This document shows positions 1-7,540 of a stretch of DNA of 64,000 bases, in pieces (position 1 is the stretch's first letter; the number at the start of each line of letters is the position of its first letter). Under the pieces are notes generated by a model. It worked only from the letters and a program-made list of their open reading frames with translations, was not told the origin of the DNA and made no database searches. The stretch covers positions 50,653 through 114,652 of the forward strand of contig VBCA01000011.1 in the NCBI GenBank assembly GCA_005881575.1, read 5' to 3'. The DNA is from Betaproteobacteria bacterium. Its GTDB lineage: Bacteria > Pseudomonadota > Gammaproteobacteria > Burkholderiales > SG8-39. Both the position numbers and the translations under genes were made by a program.

Positions 1-351
1 CTCGCCGTAATAGATGCCGATCGACGGCATGTGCTGGTCCTGGAAAAGCTCGTGCTGATCGTCGCCGACGATGATGAGAACGTCGAGCTTCGCCGAGGCG
101 ATCTCGGACTTGAGGCGTTTCATCGCGTCCTGCACTCCGTTGAAACGTCCCGTGATCGCCTCGTCGGTGATCAGCTGCGCAATGTCGGGGGGTGCGCCGG
201 CAAGCACGTCGGCATAGGAGCGCGGCCTGCCTTCGCGGTCGTAGTACTTCATGCGAAGGTCGCTCTGACGAAATCCACCGAGCCAGTCCTGAAGCTCGGC
301 GGCGAGCATGACGCTGTGGGAGGAGCCGAACGCGGCGGCGACGCGCGCCAT
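1..351 (-). CDS. LigB-type extradiol ring-cleavage dioxygenase, partial
   Basis: Only the first 117 codons lie in the window; the gene runs off its left edge. The product begins MARVAAAFGSSHSVML, with His12 placed like the N-terminal iron-binding His of class III (LigB/protocatechuate 4,5-dioxygenase beta-type) extradiol dioxygenases, and has the typical motif DVLIIVGDDQHELF at about residues 90-103. Such enzymes open catecholic rings using non-haem Fe(II). The upstream Bug gene on the same strand ends 2 nt before this start, so the two are almost certainly co-transcribed. The second iron ligands lie outside the window, so substrate and activity cannot be judged. It could instead be a non-catabolic LigB paralogue. 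Confidence 0.8.
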   Translation of the reverse strand, partial: MARVAAAFGSSHSVMLAAELQDWLGGFRQSDLRMKYYDREGRPRSYADVLAGAPPDIAQLITDEAITGRFNGVQDAMKRLKSEIASAKLDVLIIVGDDQHELFQDQHMPSIGIYYGE

Positions 352-353
352 GG

Positions 354-1328
354 TCAGTCGACCTTGGCGCCGGACTGCCTGACGACGCGCGTCCATCGCT
401 CGCGTTCCTGGGCCGCCCACGCGCCGAATTCCTCCGGCGCGCCGCTCTGCGGCACGAGGCCGAAGGCCTTCATCTTGCCTTGAGTCTCCGGGCGCTCGAT
501 CAGCTCGTTCAGCTTCGAATTGAGGAGCGCGACGATTTCCCTGGAGATTCCCGCAGGTGCGACTATCCCCGTGCCGGAGGTCGAAGTCACCGCGGGATAC
601 CCGCTCTCGGCGAGCGTCGGAATGTCGGGCAAATCCGCGTCGCGGCTCGCGCCGGTGATCGCCAGGGCGCGCACTTCGCCGCTCTTCACCCGGGTGCGCA
701 CCAGATCGAAAAGGACGTCTGCCTGTCCCGCGATCACCGCGGTGAGCGCCGGCGCTCCGCCCGCATAGGGGACGTTGAGCGCCCGGATCCCGGCTTCCAT
801 CCTGAACAGCTCATAGGTGAGGTGCGGCAGCGTTCCGACGCCGGCGGTGGCGAAGTTGAGCTTGCCCGGATTGCTCTTCGCCCAGGCGACGAGCTCCTGC
901 ACGGATCGGTAGGGAACCTTGGGATTCGCCACCAGCAGTTGCGGCGAATTGGAGACGAAGCCGATCGGCGCGAACGCCGTCGCGGGATCGTAGGGCATGT
1001 TCGTCCCTTGGAGAGCGGGATTGACCGCGAGCACGCTGGTATTCGCGTAGAGCAGCGTATAGCCGTTGGGCTCGGAACGCGCGACGAACTCGCCCGCCAC
1101 CAGCCCGCCCGCGCCCACGCGGTTCTCGACCACGAAGCGCTGGCTGAAGAGCCCCGACAATCCGTCGGCGATGAGCCGGCCCGGGACGTCGGTGGGTCCG
1201 CCCGCGGGCGCAGGAACGATGAGGCGGACGGGACGTTGCGGATAGGACTGGGCGGTCGCGTCGAGCGCGGCCCACAAGAGCACGGAGATCGCCGCGAGCG
1301 CCGCGACCACGGAGCGCCGATTGATCAT
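354..1328 (-). CDS. Bug/TctC-family tripartite tricarboxylate transporter substrate-binding protein
   Basis: Periplasmic solute receptor of about 324 residues. The start MINRRSVVAALAA (ATG at 1328) is preferred over an earlier in-frame ATG because it begins directly with a signal peptide ending near DATAQS. The Bug hallmarks follow: YPQRPVRLIVPAPAGGPTD, FVVENRVGAGG, a SEPNGYTLL segment, NVPYAGGAPALTAVIAGQ, and the C-terminal SGAKVD. Bug proteins bind small carboxylates. The stop is 2 nt from the LigB-type dioxygenase start, suggesting an aromatic or dicarboxylic ligand linked to ring cleavage (inference). It diverges from another Bug gene starting 46 nt away. No TctA/TctB membrane genes are nearby. 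Confidence 0.93.
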   Translation of the reverse strand: MINRRSVVAALAAISVLLWAALDATAQSYPQRPVRLIVPAPAGGPTDVPGRLIADGLSGLFSQRFVVENRVGAGGLVAGEFVARSEPNGYTLLYANTSVLAVNPALQGTNMPYDPATAFAPIGFVSNSPQLLVANPKVPYRSVQELVAWAKSNPGKLNFATAGVGTLPHLTYELFRMEAGIRALNVPYAGGAPALTAVIAGQADVLFDLVRTRVKSGEVRALAITGASRDADLPDIPTLAESGYPAVTSTSGTGIVAPAGISREIVALLNSKLNELIERPETQGKMKAFGLVPQSGAPEEFGAWAAQERERWTRVVRQSGAKVD

Positions 1329-1374
1329 GCCGCATATGATAGCCTGTAGCCTCGCCATTCCCGCGAGCAGGTTC

Positions 1375-2340
1375 ATGAAGATCGGCTTCGCATCGCTTGC
1401 GCTCGCGGCCATGCTGTGCGGCGCGGCGCAGGCCCAGGACTATCCGGCGAGGCCCGTGCGCCTCGTGGTTCCCTACGCGGCCGGCGGCAATGCCGACATC
1501 TTCGGCCGGACTCTCGCCCAGAAGCTCGGCGACGCGCTGAAGCAGCCGTTCGTCGTCGAGAACCGGGCCGGAGCGAACGGCGGCATCGGCGCGGACTTCG
1601 TCGCCAAGTCTGCGCCCGACGGCACCACGCTGCTCGTGACCGCCAACGGCCCGATCGTCGTCAACCCCGTGCTCTATGCCAGGGTACCCTACGATCCGGT
1701 CAGGGATTTCGCGCCCGTCGCCCAATGCACCGTGTACCAGTATGTGTTGGTGACGCTCGCCGGTTCGCCCATCCAGAGCATCACAGACCTGGTCGACGCC
1801 GCGCGCGCGCGCCCCGGGGCCGTCTCCTACGGTTCCACCGGGGTCGGCGGCGGCAACCACCTCGCCGGAGAGCTATTCGCGCTCGCGACGGGCACCCAGC
1901 TCACGCACGTGCCTTACAAGGGCAGCGCGCCGGCGCTCGCCGACCTGCTCGGCGGCCAGCTCACTTTCATGTTCGATACCGTGATCACATCGGTCCCGCA
2001 GATCCGAGCGGGAAAATTGCGCGCCATCGCGGTGTCGAGCGGCAGGCGCGCCTCGAGCCTGCCTGAAGTGCCGACCCTGCAGGAGGCGGGCATAGCGAAT
2101 TTCGACATCTCACAGTGGCAGGGCGTGCTCGCCCCTGCGGGCACGCCCAAGGCGATCGTCGATCGCCTCAACGCCGAGATCGTCAGGGCGATGCGCTCGC
2201 CCGACGTGCGCGAGCGCATCGTCACGCAGGGCGGCAACGAAATCGTGACCGGCACTCCGGAAGACTTCGCCGCGCTGATCAAGAGCGACCTTCGCATGTA
2301 CGCCAAGCTGATCAAAGACGCAAGGATTCCGGCGCAATGA
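1375..2340 (+). CDS. Bug/TctC-family substrate-binding protein
   Basis: A 321-residue periplasmic binding protein. ATG at 1375 opens a clean signal peptide (MKIGFASLALAAMLCGAAQAQ); the frame extends further upstream from a TTG, but that would spoil the signal sequence. Bug landmarks: YPARPVRLVVPYAAGGNAD, FVVENRAGANGG, SAPDGTTLLV, THVPYKGSAPALADLLGGQ and a late LAPAGTPKAIVDRLN segment. The stop overlaps the start of the following dehydrogenase gene as ATGA, so the two are translationally coupled. This implies the receptor captures the acid that the dehydrogenase oxidises, perhaps a hydroxy-di- or tricarboxylate (inference). Confidence 0.93.
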   Translation: MKIGFASLALAAMLCGAAQAQDYPARPVRLVVPYAAGGNADIFGRTLAQKLGDALKQPFVVENRAGANGGIGADFVAKSAPDGTTLLVTANGPIVVNPVLYARVPYDPVRDFAPVAQCTVYQYVLVTLAGSPIQSITDLVDAARARPGAVSYGSTGVGGGNHLAGELFALATGTQLTHVPYKGSAPALADLLGGQLTFMFDTVITSVPQIRAGKLRAIAVSSGRRASSLPEVPTLQEAGIANFDISQWQGVLAPAGTPKAIVDRLNAEIVRAMRSPDVRERIVTQGGNEIVTGTPEDFAALIKSDLRMYAKLIKDARIPAQ

Positions 2341-3395
2341 AGATCCTCGTCTTGCGTGGCGACGGCATCGGGCCCGAGATCACCGCGGCGACCCTGGCCG
2401 TTCTCGATCGCGCCAATGTCCTGTTCAAACTGGGGCTCGAGTGGCAGCACGAGGAGATCGGTTTCCCCGCCCTGAAGAAGGAGGGCACGACGCTCCCCGC
2501 GCGCGTACTGGAAGCGGCGCGCCTCTCGCACGGCGTGATCCTCGGCCCGCTCTCGACTTACGAGTACCCGGCGCGCGAAAAAGGCGGCGTCAACCCTTCG
2601 GCCGAGTTCCGCACCAAGCTCGATCTCTACGCCAACATCCGTCCCGCGAGATCGCGCCTCGGCGTCGGACTCACCGGCAAGCCCGTCGATCTGGTGATCT
2701 ACCGCGAAAACACCGAAGGTTTTTACGCCGACCGCAACATGTACTCGGGAAGCGGCGAATTCATGCCGACCGAGGACATGGCGCTCGCGGTGCGCCGCGT
2801 CACCGCGAAGTGCTGCGAGCGCATCGCGCTGCGCGCCTTCGAGGCGGCGATGGCGCGCCGCAGGAAAGTCACGGCAGTCCACAAGGCCAATGTCTTCAGG
2901 ATCTCGGACGGTTTGTACCTGCGCGAAGTGCGCAAGGTCGCGCAAGAGTTTCCCAAGGTGCAGCTCGAAGAGGTCATCGTCGACGCGATGGCGGCGCTCC
3001 TCCTGCGCGACCCGATGCGCTTCGACGTGATCGTCGCCGAGAACATGTACGGTGACATCCTCTCCGACGAAGCGTCCGAGCTTTCCGGCGGGCTGGGCCT
3101 CGGCGGCTCGATCAACGCCGGGGACGAGCACTGCGTCGCGCAAGCGCAGCACGGCTCGGCACCCGACCTCGCGGGCAAGGACAAGGCGAATCCCGCCTCG
3201 CTCATCCTGTCGGCCGCCATGCTGCTCGAATGGATGGCCGCGCGACGCGGCAACGATGCGTTCGCTGCCGCAGCAAGGAATATCGACGCGGCGGTGGACG
3301 CGACCCTGAAGAACCCCGCAACACGCACTGCCGACCTCGGTGGGAAGATCGGAACCCGGGAATTCGCAGAGGCCGTGGCGGCGAAGCTCGGATAG
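2337..3395 (+). CDS. Isocitrate/isopropylmalate dehydrogenase family protein
   Basis: A 352-residue NAD(P)-dependent beta-decarboxylating dehydrogenase. It begins MKILVLRGDGIGPEI, has the substrate-loop segment IYRENTEGFYA, the active-site block VTAVHKANVFRISDGLY with the catalytic Lys, and the metal/cofactor region FDVIVAENMYGDILSDEASEL. Members oxidise and decarboxylate 2R-malate-type substrates (isocitrate, isopropylmalate, homoisocitrate, tartrate). The cofactor end is GLGLGGSINAGDEH instead of the usual GSAPDIAG order; HGSAPDLAGKDKANP follows a little later, so the fold is complete. Coupling by ATGA to the upstream Bug receptor argues for catabolism of an imported hydroxy acid rather than leucine synthesis or the TCA cycle. 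Exact substrate unknown. Confidence 0.92.
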   Translation: MKILVLRGDGIGPEITAATLAVLDRANVLFKLGLEWQHEEIGFPALKKEGTTLPARVLEAARLSHGVILGPLSTYEYPAREKGGVNPSAEFRTKLDLYANIRPARSRLGVGLTGKPVDLVIYRENTEGFYADRNMYSGSGEFMPTEDMALAVRRVTAKCCERIALRAFEAAMARRRKVTAVHKANVFRISDGLYLREVRKVAQEFPKVQLEEVIVDAMAALLLRDPMRFDVIVAENMYGDILSDEASELSGGLGLGGSINAGDEHCVAQAQHGSAPDLAGKDKANPASLILSAAMLLEWMAARRGNDAFAAAARNIDAAVDATLKNPATRTADLGGKIGTREFAEAVAAKLG

Positions 3396-3440
3396 TCTCG
3401 TGCTATCCTATGCCGTTCCCTGCATCGGAAGGATTTTGCC

Positions 3441-3647
3441 ATGACACGGTTTATTTTCATCATCGCGGCCGCAGCGCTTACCGGCTGCGGAATCGAGACT
3501 GCGAGCACCGCGGCCACCGCCGCCGCGCTCAAGAAGCAGGAGCTCGAGCAAAGCAAGAAAACCCTGGAGCAGGCTCAGCAGAAGATCGGGCAGGCCATGG
3601 AGCAGGTGCAGCAGTCGCAGCAGTCGCGCGAGGCTTCGGGGCAATAA
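3441..3647 (+). CDS. Small lipoprotein with coiled-coil tail
   Basis: A 68-residue product. The first 16 residues (MTRFIFIIAAAALTGC) form a lipoprotein signal with lipobox LTGC, so Cys16 should be lipidated. The rest is Gln/Glu/Lys-rich with a heptad-like pattern (KKQELEQSKKTLEQAQQ and onward), predicting a short alpha-helical coiled coil projecting from the membrane, somewhat like Lpp-type envelope lipoproteins. A weak purine-rich site (GGAAGG) lies before the ATG. It stands 45 nt after the dehydrogenase gene and may be independent. Function unknown. Confidence 0.75.
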   Translation: MTRFIFIIAAAALTGCGIETASTAATAAALKKQELEQSKKTLEQAQQKIGQAMEQVQQSQQSREASGQ

Positions 3648-3669
3648 CCCCTCGGTCAAGTACGTCAAG

Positions 3670-3699
3670 AAAAAAATCGGGGCGGATACTGTCCGCCCC
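3670..3699 (-). terminator. Rho-independent terminator of the duplicated-domain secreted protein gene
   Basis: A perfect 8-bp GC stem (GGGGCGGA at 3679-3686 with TCCGCCCC at 3692-3699) closes a 5-nt loop. On the minus strand the hairpin is followed by GA and then seven T residues (the A run at 3670-3676 on the plus strand). It lies 34 nt downstream of the stop of the minus-strand gene ending at 3734. It may also shield the convergent lipoprotein gene, although there is no T tract in that direction. Confidence 0.85.
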
Positions 3700-3733
3700 G
3701 TGCCGGCCCAGCAAAGCAGATTCACCAAGTCTT

Positions 3734-4540
3734 TTAGTTACCCGGCAGCAGCTGCACGCAGCGCCCCAACAGTGTCTCGGGGCCGACCGGTTCCGGGTTC
3801 GCGAACCGGACAGAAATCCACGGATTGCCCCCGACCCCACCCAGCACCGGCTGCTTGGGGAACGAGAACGCAAACCCGTTCGACAAGAGCGACACGTCCG
3901 CCATCGCGACCGCCTCGTGCGGCGCGCCGGGCGCTCTCTGGTTTCTGAAGATGATCCGCGCCTTGATTCCCGGCGACACGCTCATCGACCCGCTCACATT
4001 GATGAAGGGCCCGGGATTGTTGGTGCAGTCGAGCGCCTGGACAAGGGCCTGCCCGACGACCGAAGCGCTGAAGTCAATGCTGGGAGCAAAGGAACCTTGA
4101 ACGCAGCGGCCCAAGGGGACCTCGCCGCTCAGCGCCTGGCCGTTGGTATCGACCAGCTGGATCGATATCCACGGGTTGCCACCGACCCCGGTGCCCGTAC
4201 CGTCCGCGAAAGGATGCGAGGGCTGCTTGGGAATCCTGATGGTCGTTCCCGCCGCCACGGCCGTGACGGTTTGGATATCCTCCACAAGCGTATGGACATC
4301 TTTGTTGATGTTGTTTCTGAAGATCATTTGTACACTCATTCCCCCGAGAGTCACCGCCCCCTCGAAGTTGATCCACGGCCCGGGGGAGTTTTCGCAGTCG
4401 AACGTGGACACGATTGCCTGCAGGTTCATCGGCTCCGAGAAGCCTGCCGTGACCGCCTGCAGCGCGTGCGCCGCAGGGGCCAGTGTCAGACTCGTTACCA
4501 CGCCTGCCGAAGCTGCCAGTCTTTTTAAATCAACTTTCAT
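3734..4540 (-). CDS. Secreted protein with an internal domain duplication, function unknown
   Basis: About 268 residues with a signal peptide ending near APAAHALQ. Three ATGs follow one another; the third (4540) has the GGGAG ribosome site at ideal spacing, the first (4546) has none. The mature protein contains two copies of one domain of roughly 110 residues: each has a C-x-N-x-PGP-(W/F)-IN motif, a (M/I)IFRN strand, a PKQP turn, GVGGNPWIS and a closing LGRCVQ. Each repeat therefore carries one Cys near its start and one in LGRCVQ, suggesting one disulfide per domain. I do not recognise the family. A strong terminator follows, and a 12-bp inverted repeat lies upstream. Confidence 0.85.
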   Translation of the reverse strand: MKVDLKRLAASAGVVTSLTLAPAAHALQAVTAGFSEPMNLQAIVSTFDCENSPGPWINFEGAVTLGGMSVQMIFRNNINKDVHTLVEDIQTVTAVAAGTTIRIPKQPSHPFADGTGTGVGGNPWISIQLVDTNGQALSGEVPLGRCVQGSFAPSIDFSASVVGQALVQALDCTNNPGPFINVSGSMSVSPGIKARIIFRNQRAPGAPHEAVAMADVSLLSNGFAFSFPKQPVLGGVGGNPWISVRFANPEPVGPETLLGRCVQLLPGN

Positions 4541-4567
4541 CATCATCTCCCTTGTTAGTTAGTGATT

Positions 4568-4667
4568 GATAAGGGGATGGCGGCGTTTGCGCGACGCAGC
4601 ATACTCAAGCGCCCTTGCCCGATACGCATATCAAACTTTCGCGCGACACCTGGGACATCCCCTTATC
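4568..4667. repeat. Pair of 12-bp inverted repeats upstream of a secreted protein gene
   Basis: GATAAGGGGATG at 4568-4579 and its exact reverse complement CATCCCCTTATC at 4656-4667 are separated by 76 bp. The pair lies in the roughly 240-bp intergenic space before the minus-strand secreted-protein gene, with the nearer arm about 28 nt from that start. It could be a paired regulator site or the ends of a tiny degenerate element. I see no convincing gene in this intergenic stretch (4547-4785). Confidence 0.5.
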
Positions 4668-4785
4668 GACACGAAAATGAAGCGCGAATGGTTCCAGGCT
4701 TCGCATGGCTCGACCTGCCCATCGGCTTCGCACGAAGCCGTAACATGAACGTGCTAGAACGCCGCGCGAGTGGCGGCGGGTAGGT

Positions 4786-6735
4786 CTACGTCCGCGTCAC
4801 CACCGGCGCGTCGTCCACGGAAGGCTCGGGCTTCGCTTCGGTCCGCATCTCGTCGATCGGCGGCTCTTCAGGCAGCTCGGTCTCCGTTTCCGTCGCGACG
4901 GCCTCGTGCGCGAGAAAGCCGCCTGACTGGTGCCGCCACAGCCTCTCGTAGTGGCCGCCCAGACGCAGCAGCTCCGCGTGCGTGCCCTGCTCGGCGATGC
5001 GGCCGGCCTCGAGCACGATCAAGCGGTCCATGCGCGCGATGGTGGACAGGCGGTGCGCGATCGCGATCACGGTCTTGCCTTCCATGAGGCCCAGCAGCTG
5101 CTCCTGGATGGCGAGCTCCACCTCGCTGTCCAGAGCCGAGGTCGCTTCGTCGAGCACGAGGATGGGCGCGTCTTTCAGGACCACGCGCGCGAGCGCCACG
5201 CGCTGGCGCTGCCCGCCCGAGAGCTTGACGCCGCGCTCGCCCACGTGGGCTTCGTAGCCTTTGCGGTCCTTCCAGTCCTGCAGCCCGACGATGAACTCGT
5301 GCGCCTGCGCCTTGCGCGCGGCCGCTTCGACCTGCACATCGCCCGCGCCGGGGCGGCCGTAGCGGATGTTGGCGGCGATCGAGCGATGCAGGAGCGAAGT
5401 GTCCTGCGTCACCATGCCGATCGCCGCCCGCAGGCTTTCCTGGGTCACCTCGCCGATGTCCTGCCCGTCGATGCGGATGCGGCCCCGATCCAGCTCGTAG
5501 AAACGCAGCAGCAGGTTGACCAAGGTCGACTTGCCCGCGCCCGAGCGGCCGACGAGGCCCACGCGCTCGCCGGGACGAATCGTGAGGTTCAGGTGGTCGA
5601 ACACGGGCTTGCCGTCGCGCCTGCCGTAGTTGAAGCTCAAGTCCTCGAAGCGGATCTCGCCGCGAGGCACGCGCAGCTCGCGTGCGCCGGGCCGGTCGCC
5701 CCCCGAATGCGGCACCGCGATCGTCTGCATTCCCTCCTGCACGACTCCGACGCTCTCGAAGATGCCGGTCACCTCCCAGCTCACCCAGCCGGCGACGTTG
5801 GCGATCTGCCAGGCGAGGGGCAAAGCGGTCGCCACGACGCCTGCGCTCACCGCGCCTTGCGCCCACAGCCAGATGCCGATCGCGGCGGTGCCGGTGAGGA
5901 GCGCCGCGTTCATCAGCGAAAGCGAGAACATGAATTGCGAGATGAGGCGCATGTGTGCGCCGATCGCGCCCTGGTGCTCGTCGATCACCTCGCGCACGTA
6001 CGCGTCCTCGTCGGCCAGCCGCGCGAAGAGCTTGACCGTGAGGATGTTCGTATAGCTGTCGACCACCCGCGCCATCACGTGCGAGCGCAGCTCCGAGCTC
6101 GTCTTCGCCAGGTCGCGCATGCGCGGCACGAAGTAGCGCAGGAACACGATGTAACCGAGGAACCACGCGAGCGTCGGAAGGCCCAGGCGCCAGTCCGAGG
6201 CGGCCATCAGCGCAAAGGCGCTCACGCCGTAGACCGCGATGTACCAGACCGCGCGTATGCTCGCCATCACGCTCTCGCGCAAAGCGTTGGCGGTCTGCAT
6301 GACGCGGTTGGCGATGCGCCCGGCGAAATCGTTCTGGAAGAACGGCCAGCTCTGGCGCAGCACGTGCCAATGGCTCTGCCAGCGGATCATGCTGGTCACG
6401 CCCGGGATCAGCGCGTTTTGGCGAATCAGCATGTCGGCCAGATTGGCGAGCGGGCGGACGATGAGCACCAGCGCCACCATGCCGGCGAGCAGGGGCCACT
6501 GCTCGTCGAGCGCCGCCTGGCGGTCGGCGGCTCCCATGAGCGAAACCAGCTTGCCGATGAACACCGGGATCACCGTGTCGATCAACGCCACCGCGAGGCT
6601 GGTGACGAACATGAGCGCGTACCAGCCCTTGGTCTGGCGCACGAAGTGCCAGTAGAAGGCGAGCAGTCCCGCGGGCGGCTCGCCCGGACCCGTGCTCGCC
6701 GTTCCGCGAATGCGCGATTGGAGATACTTGAACAT
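4786..6735 (-). CDS. ABC exporter half-transporter (fused permease and ATPase)
   Basis: A 649-residue inner-membrane protein of the ABC exporter type. Residues about 30-340 hold six predicted membrane helices (for example WYALMFVTSLAVALIDTVIPVF near the start). The ATPase half has all motifs: Walker A GRSGAGKST, Q-loop MVTQDTSLL, signature LSGGQRQR, Walker B ILVLDEATSALD and the switch His in IAHRLST. The C-terminal ~45 residues are an acidic/proline-rich tail (ETETELPEEPP and on). Exporters of this class act as dimers and extrude lipids, peptides or drugs; nothing nearby fixes the cargo. The gene stands alone on this strand. Confidence 0.95.
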   Translation of the reverse strand: MFKYLQSRIRGTASTGPGEPPAGLLAFYWHFVRQTKGWYALMFVTSLAVALIDTVIPVFIGKLVSLMGAADRQAALDEQWPLLAGMVALVLIVRPLANLADMLIRQNALIPGVTSMIRWQSHWHVLRQSWPFFQNDFAGRIANRVMQTANALRESVMASIRAVWYIAVYGVSAFALMAASDWRLGLPTLAWFLGYIVFLRYFVPRMRDLAKTSSELRSHVMARVVDSYTNILTVKLFARLADEDAYVREVIDEHQGAIGAHMRLISQFMFSLSLMNAALLTGTAAIGIWLWAQGAVSAGVVATALPLAWQIANVAGWVSWEVTGIFESVGVVQEGMQTIAVPHSGGDRPGARELRVPRGEIRFEDLSFNYGRRDGKPVFDHLNLTIRPGERVGLVGRSGAGKSTLVNLLLRFYELDRGRIRIDGQDIGEVTQESLRAAIGMVTQDTSLLHRSIAANIRYGRPGAGDVQVEAAARKAQAHEFIVGLQDWKDRKGYEAHVGERGVKLSGGQRQRVALARVVLKDAPILVLDEATSALDSEVELAIQEQLLGLMEGKTVIAIAHRLSTIARMDRLIVLEAGRIAEQGTHAELLRLGGHYERLWRHQSGGFLAHEAVATETETELPEEPPIDEMRTEAKPEPSVDDAPVVTRT

Positions 6736-6829
6736 GAGGAATAGACGGTTCGCCTGCGGTGTTATCCTAGTTTGCCGCAGATTGCGCGCATTGTTAAATG
6801 AAGGATTTCCCCATCAAAGGAGGAGACAG

Positions 6830-7510
6830 ATGAAGACGGTTACACGCGTTTCCCTGGCAGCAGCCGTTGCGCTGGCGCTGGGCTCGTGCGCAGGCATGCA
6901 ATCGCAGCAGGGTGGCATGTCGTTTTTCGTCAGCAGCGTAGGCTCGGGAAAAGGAGCCGACCTCGGGGGCCTCGAGGGCGCCGACCAGCATTGCCAGTCG
7001 CTCGCGAAGGCCGTGGGTTCAGGCGGCCGCACCTGGCACGCCTATCTCAGCACTACGGGCACTCCCGGGTACCCGGGCGTGAACGCCCGCGACCGCATCG
7101 GGAGCGGCCCGTGGCAGAACGCCAAGGGCGTCGTCGTCGCAAGCAACGTCGATCAGCTGCACGGCGCGAACAATCTCACCAAGGAAACCGCGCTGAACGA
7201 AAAAGGCGAGATGGTCAACGGCCGCACCGAGAAACCGAACATGCACGACATGCTGACCGGCTCGACGCGGGATGGCCGCGCGATCACGAGCAGCGAGGAT
7301 ACGACCTGCAGCAACTGGACCACCAGCGGCGCCGGAGCCGCGATGCTCGGGCACCACGACCGCCAGGGCCTGCGCGACGACGACGCGTCCAAGTCCTGGA
7401 ATTCCTCGCACCTGTCCCGCCCGAGCAAGGAAGGCGCCCCCGGCTGCAGCCAAGCGGCGCTGCAAGGCACGGGCGGTAACGGATTGTTCTACTGCTTCGC
7501 CGCGAACTAG
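6830..7510 (+). CDS. Lectin-like (DUF1554-like) lipoprotein
   Basis: A 226-residue product. Start chosen at ATG 6830 because a strong AAAGGAGGAG ribosome site lies just upstream, although the frame is open earlier. Signal peptide MKTVTRVSLAAAVALALGSC ends in a lipobox (LGSC, Cys20). The mature part begins FFVSSVGSGKGADLGGLEGAD and contains HCQSLAKAVG, TWHAYLSTTG, CSNWTTSG and a final GLFYCFAAN. The set of FF/FVS, LGGL-GAD-C and TW-AYLS motifs resembles bacterial C-type-lectin-like DUF1554 domains with paired cysteines (recognition from memory). Probably an outer-membrane-anchored binding protein; ligand unknown. Convergent with the next gene. Confidence 0.85.
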   Translation: MKTVTRVSLAAAVALALGSCAGMQSQQGGMSFFVSSVGSGKGADLGGLEGADQHCQSLAKAVGSGGRTWHAYLSTTGTPGYPGVNARDRIGSGPWQNAKGVVVASNVDQLHGANNLTKETALNEKGEMVNGRTEKPNMHDMLTGSTRDGRAITSSEDTTCSNWTTSGAGAAMLGHHDRQGLRDDDASKSWNSSHLSRPSKEGAPGCSQAALQGTGGNGLFYCFAAN

Positions 7511-7540
7511 TTCTCCGTTCGCAAGGAAATCCGAGCGCCG

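Noticed and set aside
4562..4783. Possible short plus-strand gene in the gap before the ABC exporter
   Set aside because: No ribosome site, no family pattern, and it overlaps the inverted repeat region.
4930..6744. A long plus-strand frame antisense to the ABC exporter
   Set aside because: It has a His/Ala/Arg-rich shadow composition and no domain, while the opposite strand carries all ABC motifs.
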